Source of the DNA: Methylomarinum sp050304855 | GTDB taxonomy: Bacteria > Pseudomonadota > Gammaproteobacteria > Methylococcales > Methylomonadaceae | Assembly (NCBI GenBank): GCA_050304855.1 | Contig: JBNLEI010000068.1 | Location: forward strand, 1 to 6,108 | Length of the DNA: 6,108 nucleotides | Reading direction: 5' to 3' | Shown: piece after piece, positions 5,938-6,108 of the stretch | Numbering within the stretch: the first letter of the stretch is position 1 | Layout: each line of letters begins with the position of its first letter | The notes under the pieces: model-generated | Database searches by the model: none | Told to the model about the DNA's origin: nothing | Seen by the model: only the letters and a program-made list of their open reading frames with translations | Made by a program: the position numbers and the translations under genes

Positions 5938-6045
5938 TTATTCGTCATTTATTGTCATGGAGAGTTTGAAACATCCGCTTTTTTTAATCCACCGTGCAAA
6001 CAGATCGGTGATCAATTGTTCGACATTGATCAGATTATTCGGCAT
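5938..6045 (-). CDS. Small ORF of 35 codons, unrecognised, possibly not a gene
   Basis: An ATG at 6045-6043 opens 35 codons to a TAA at 5940-5938, beginning MPNNLINVEQLITDLF and containing ARWIKKSGCFKLSM. The middle could form a short amphipathic helix. I do not recognise the sequence. In-frame stops lie just upstream, so it is not the visible tail of a longer gene. The ribosome-binding site is weak (GAG eight bases before ATG). The start codon lies inside one copy of the direct repeat, and the ORF contains an 8-base inverted repeat, so it may be a chance frame or a gene remnant. It precedes tusD by about 140 bases. Confidence 0.2.
   Translation of the reverse strand: MPNNLINVEQLITDLFARWIKKSGCFKLSMTINDE
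6009..6032. repeat. 8-base perfect inverted repeat with 8-base spacer
   Basis: TGATCAAT (6009-6016) and ATTGATCA (6025-6032) are perfect reverse complements around TGTTCGAC. Each arm contains the palindrome TGATCA. The size and spacing fit a dimeric repressor site as well as a small hairpin, but no regulator can be named. Confidence 0.5.
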
Positions 6046-6090
6046 GAACTTAACTCGACCTCACCGGTCTTACTCGGCATGAAACTTAAC
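6035..6090. repeat. Two direct repeats of 20 and 21 bases
   Basis: Copy one is 6035-6054 and copy two is 6070-6090. Both follow TTAyTCGGCATGAAnCTTAAC and differ only by T versus C at the fourth base and one extra A in the second copy. The 15-base spacer (6055-6069) contains GACC and GGTC as an inverted pair. More copies could lie beyond the right edge, but the last 18 bases of the window do not continue the repeat. Confidence 0.65.
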
Positions 6091-6108
6091 ACCCTTATTT
6101 TTTATATG

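Larger units (their letters stand above)
5799..6108. other. Right-end region without a recognised gene
   Basis: About 310 bases upstream of tusD contain no gene I can identify. The region holds, from left to right, a nested inverted repeat, a weak promoter candidate for tusDC, a 35-codon ORF of unknown status, an 8-base inverted repeat, and two copies of a 20/21-base direct repeat. On the minus strand a frame entering from the right edge ends at a TAA at 6074-6072 after 12 codons; whether it is the end of a gene outside the window cannot be judged. Confidence 0.6.

Noticed and set aside
6035..6090. CRISPR array
   Set aside because: Only two unequal repeats with a 15-base spacer, which is too short, and no cas gene in the window.

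Overview
The window reads as chromosomal DNA of a flagellated gammaproteobacterium. BirA, type III pantothenate kinase, PomA/PomB and TusC/TusD all resemble gammaproteobacterial family members by eye. The combination of coaX followed by a SPOR-domain gene, a Na+-type stator pair and tus genes would suit a methanotroph of the Methylococcales, but that placement is an inference from memory of gene order and was not tested. Every convincing gene is on the minus strand, so transcription runs from right to left.

Layout in the direction of transcription. (1) 6108-5799 is a roughly 310-base stretch with no recognisable gene. It holds a 20/21-base direct repeat pair, an 8-base inverted repeat, an unrecognised 35-codon ORF, and a nested inverted repeat next to a weak candidate promoter. 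(2) 5798-4973 carries tusD and tusC, two of the three subunits of the TusBCD sulfur-relay complex; no tusB follows. (3) After a 113-base gap, 4859-3209 carries pomA and pomB, the stator of the flagellar motor. Residues at the PomA positions tied to Na+ coupling are present, and the best start of pomA is a GTG that gives the same residue numbering as Vibrio PomA. (4) 3189-2608 encodes a PilZ-domain protein, 19 bases after pomB. (5) 2589-1 carries birA (biotin ligase and repressor), coaX (type III pantothenate kinase) and a SPOR-domain membrane protein cut off by the left edge. The last two junctions are ATGA stop/start overlaps.

From pomA to the left edge the gaps are 7, 19, 18, -4 and -4 bases with no visible terminator, so this may be one transcript joining motility (stator plus a possible c-di-GMP effector) to cofactor housekeeping (biotin, coenzyme A) and an envelope protein. 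No mobile element, RNA gene, CRISPR array or prophage gene was seen. The parts most worth a second look are the noncoding right end, the tusDC pair without tusB, and the PilZ protein with a split motif in the stator operon.
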